From Arthrobacter cavernae (GTDB taxonomy: Bacteria > Actinomycetota > Actinomycetes > Actinomycetales > Micrococcaceae), in assembly GCF_017368795.1 (NCBI RefSeq), contig NZ_JAFNLL010000002.1, positions 186,001 through 250,000 of the forward strand: 64,000 bases of DNA, in the 5' to 3' direction. Position 1 is the stretch's first letter. Each line of letters starts with the position of its first letter. Made by a program: the position numbers and the translations under genes. Positions 62,738-64,000 of the stretch are shown piece by piece. The notes beneath the pieces were generated by a model that made no database searches, had not been told where the DNA came from, and saw only the letters and a list, made by a program, of their open reading frames with translations.

Positions 62738-64000
62738 ATGAACGCGCTCAAGAAGCTATTCGGTGGCAACACCCGCCAATTCGGCATGATCTTCGCCCTG
62801 GTGGCACTGGTCGTCTTCTTCCAGATCTTCACCGAGGGGCGCACGCTGACCCCCGGCAACGTCATCAACCTCTTCAACGGCAACTCCTACATCCTGATCC
62901 TGGCCATCGGCATGGTCTTGGTGATCATCGCCGGGCACATCGACCTCTCGGTCGGCTCCGTCGCCGCGTTCGTGGGCATCGCCGTGGCCCTGGCCATCCG
63001 GGACTGGAACCTGCCCTGGTACGCCGCCGTGCTCTTCGGGCTTCTGCTCGGGGCCCTGATCGGCGCCTGGCAAGGATACTGGACGGCCTACGTCGGCATC
63101 CCCGCCTTCATCGTGACCCTGGCCGGCATGCTGCTATTCCGCGGCTTCAACCAGTTCGTCGGCAAGTCCAACACCATCCCCGTTCCGGCCGACTTCCAGT
63201 ACCTCGGCTCCGGATACCTGCCCGAAATCGGGCCCAGCACCGGCTTCAACAACCTCACCGTCCTCCTGGGCCTGCTCGCCGTGGCCTTCGTCATCACCGG
63301 TGAACTCCGTGCCCGCCGCACCGCCAAGGCCCTCGGCGCAGAAGTCCCCGAAACCTGGGTCATGATCACCAAGCTCGTGCTCATCAACGGTGCCATCCTC
63401 TACGCGACCTACCTGTTCGCCACCGGCCGCACCGGCACGTCCTTCCCCATCCCCGGCCTGATCCTGGCCGTGCTCGTCCTCATCTACGGCTTCATCTCAG
63501 CCAAGACCGTCGTCGGCCGCCACATCTACGCGGTCGGTGGCAACCGCCACGCCGCCGAACTCTCCGGCGTGCAGTCCAAGAAGGTCAACTTCCTGGTCAT
63601 GATGAACATGTCGATCCTGGCAGGCCTGGCGGGCATGATCTTCGTCGGCCGTTCCACCGCGTCCGGCCCCTTCGACGGCGTCGGCTGGGAACTGGACGCC
63701 ATCGCGGCCGTGTTCATCGGCGGCGCCGCGGTCACCGGCGGCGTGGGCACCGTGATCGGCTCGATCGTCGGAGGCCTCGTCATGGCCGTGCTCAACAACG
63801 GGCTGCAGCTCCTGGGCGTCGGTGCGGACCTTACCCAGATCATCAAGGGCCTCGTTCTGCTGGCCGCAGTGGCCTTCGATGTCTACAACAAGACCCAGGG
63901 CAAGAAGTCCATCATCGGCCTGCTGATGAAGAACTTCGGCGGCAGCGGCAACAATGTCCCCACCAAGCCCGATGAGACGACTTCCACCAAGGAAGTCATC
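62738..64000 (+). CDS. Multiple-sugar ABC transporter permease (GguB/MmsB type), cut by window edge
   Basis: The 421 codons visible have no stop, but the product is nearly complete for this family. It has about ten helices. Marks are AIGMVLVIIAGHIDLSVGSVAAFVG near 55-80, the cytoplasmic loop TVVGRHIYAVGGNRHAAELSGV and DAIAAVFIGGAAVTGGVGTVIGSIVGG. The soluble insert between helices (about 195-215, RARRTAKALGAEVPE) is typical of GguB. AAGGA nine bases before ATG 62738 supports the start. The substrate is an aldose such as xylose, arabinose or galactose, not determinable here. Confidence 0.9.
   Translation, partial: MNALKKLFGGNTRQFGMIFALVALVVFFQIFTEGRTLTPGNVINLFNGNSYILILAIGMVLVIIAGHIDLSVGSVAAFVGIAVALAIRDWNLPWYAAVLFGLLLGALIGAWQGYWTAYVGIPAFIVTLAGMLLFRGFNQFVGKSNTIPVPADFQYLGSGYLPEIGPSTGFNNLTVLLGLLAVAFVITGELRARRTAKALGAEVPETWVMITKLVLINGAILYATYLFATGRTGTSFPIPGLILAVLVLIYGFISAKTVVGRHIYAVGGNRHAAELSGVQSKKVNFLVMMNMSILAGLAGMIFVGRSTASGPFDGVGWELDAIAAVFIGGAAVTGGVGTVIGSIVGGLVMAVLNNGLQLLGVGADLTQIIKGLVLLAAVAFDVYNKTQGKKSIIGLLMKNFGGSGNNVPTKPDETTSTKEVI

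Overview
This 64 kb window is a stretch of core chromosome from a high-G+C Gram-positive bacterium of the Micrococcaceae, most like Arthrobacter, Pseudarthrobacter or Paenarthrobacter. The evidence is the strong G+C bias, frequent GTG and TTG starts, the actinobacterial cluster eno - ftsB/divIC - DUF501 - ppx, an actinobacterial sdhCDAB operon, and many genes whose start codon lies 6-8 nt after a TANNNT -10 hexamer (leaderless transcripts). I see no phage, insertion sequence, CRISPR array or rRNA. About 58 protein genes, one tRNA and one riboswitch can be supported.

Layout. 1-2.9 kb: rhomboid protease (cut by the edge), threonine ammonia-lyase and an AI-2E-type exporter. 2.9-7.6 kb: aldose 1-epimerase diverging from galT-galK, then a thiolase. 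7.6-14.6 kb: a Bax-inhibitor-1 protein, the branched-chain amino-acid transporter operon livHMGF and, convergent to it, its lipoprotein LivK. 14.8-17.4 kb: a short-armed tRNA with a UAA anticodon, an ACT-GNAT fusion protein and type II NADH dehydrogenase. 17.4-23.5 kb: subtilase, ppx, DUF501, septum-formation initiator, enolase and mazG. 23.5-33.5 kb: a nucleoside uptake and salvage block (add, two DedA proteins, deoA, cdd, two permeases, a double ATPase and a BMP lipoprotein). 33.8-36.3 kb: M20 amidohydrolase and mannose-1-phosphate guanylyltransferase. 36.5-40.1 kb: sdhCDAB. 40.2-47.8 kb: a hydrolase, a truncated YihY/BrkB gene, a 2'-5' RNA ligase-like protein, trpS, exodeoxyribonuclease III, a small membrane protein and a drug-export-type ABC transporter. 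47.9-51.3 kb: folD and glyA behind a ZTP-type riboswitch, divergent from purU. 51.3-52.6 kb: methyltransferase and gamma-carbonic anhydrase. 52.6-59.6 kb: a lysine-catabolism cluster (davB-like monooxygenase, cationic amino-acid permease, alanine-type racemase, PucR regulator, davA-like amidase). 59.8-64 kb: ROK regulator with a sugar ABC transporter (ATPase, and a permease cut by the right edge).

How the genes work together. Several blocks pair uptake with catabolism: nucleosides (BMP/ABC, then cytidine deaminase, thymidine phosphorylase and adenosine deaminase), basic amino acids (CAT-type permease, racemase, DavB, DavA), and a sugar imported under ROK control. One-carbon metabolism is grouped: a purine-intermediate (ZTP) sensor sits ahead of glyA-folD, and purU is transcribed the other way from the same spacer. 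The two separately transcribed parts of the branched-chain amino-acid transporter each carry a CRP-like palindrome upstream.

The least expected features are the dense set of leaderless promoters, a 61-bp structured repeat present twice with pairing kept by compensating changes (one copy supplies the deoA stop codon), the class-I-shaped tRNA with a leucine anticodon, a LivH permease carrying an exported N-terminal domain, and the decayed YihY gene. I found no convincing wholly new multi-gene system.
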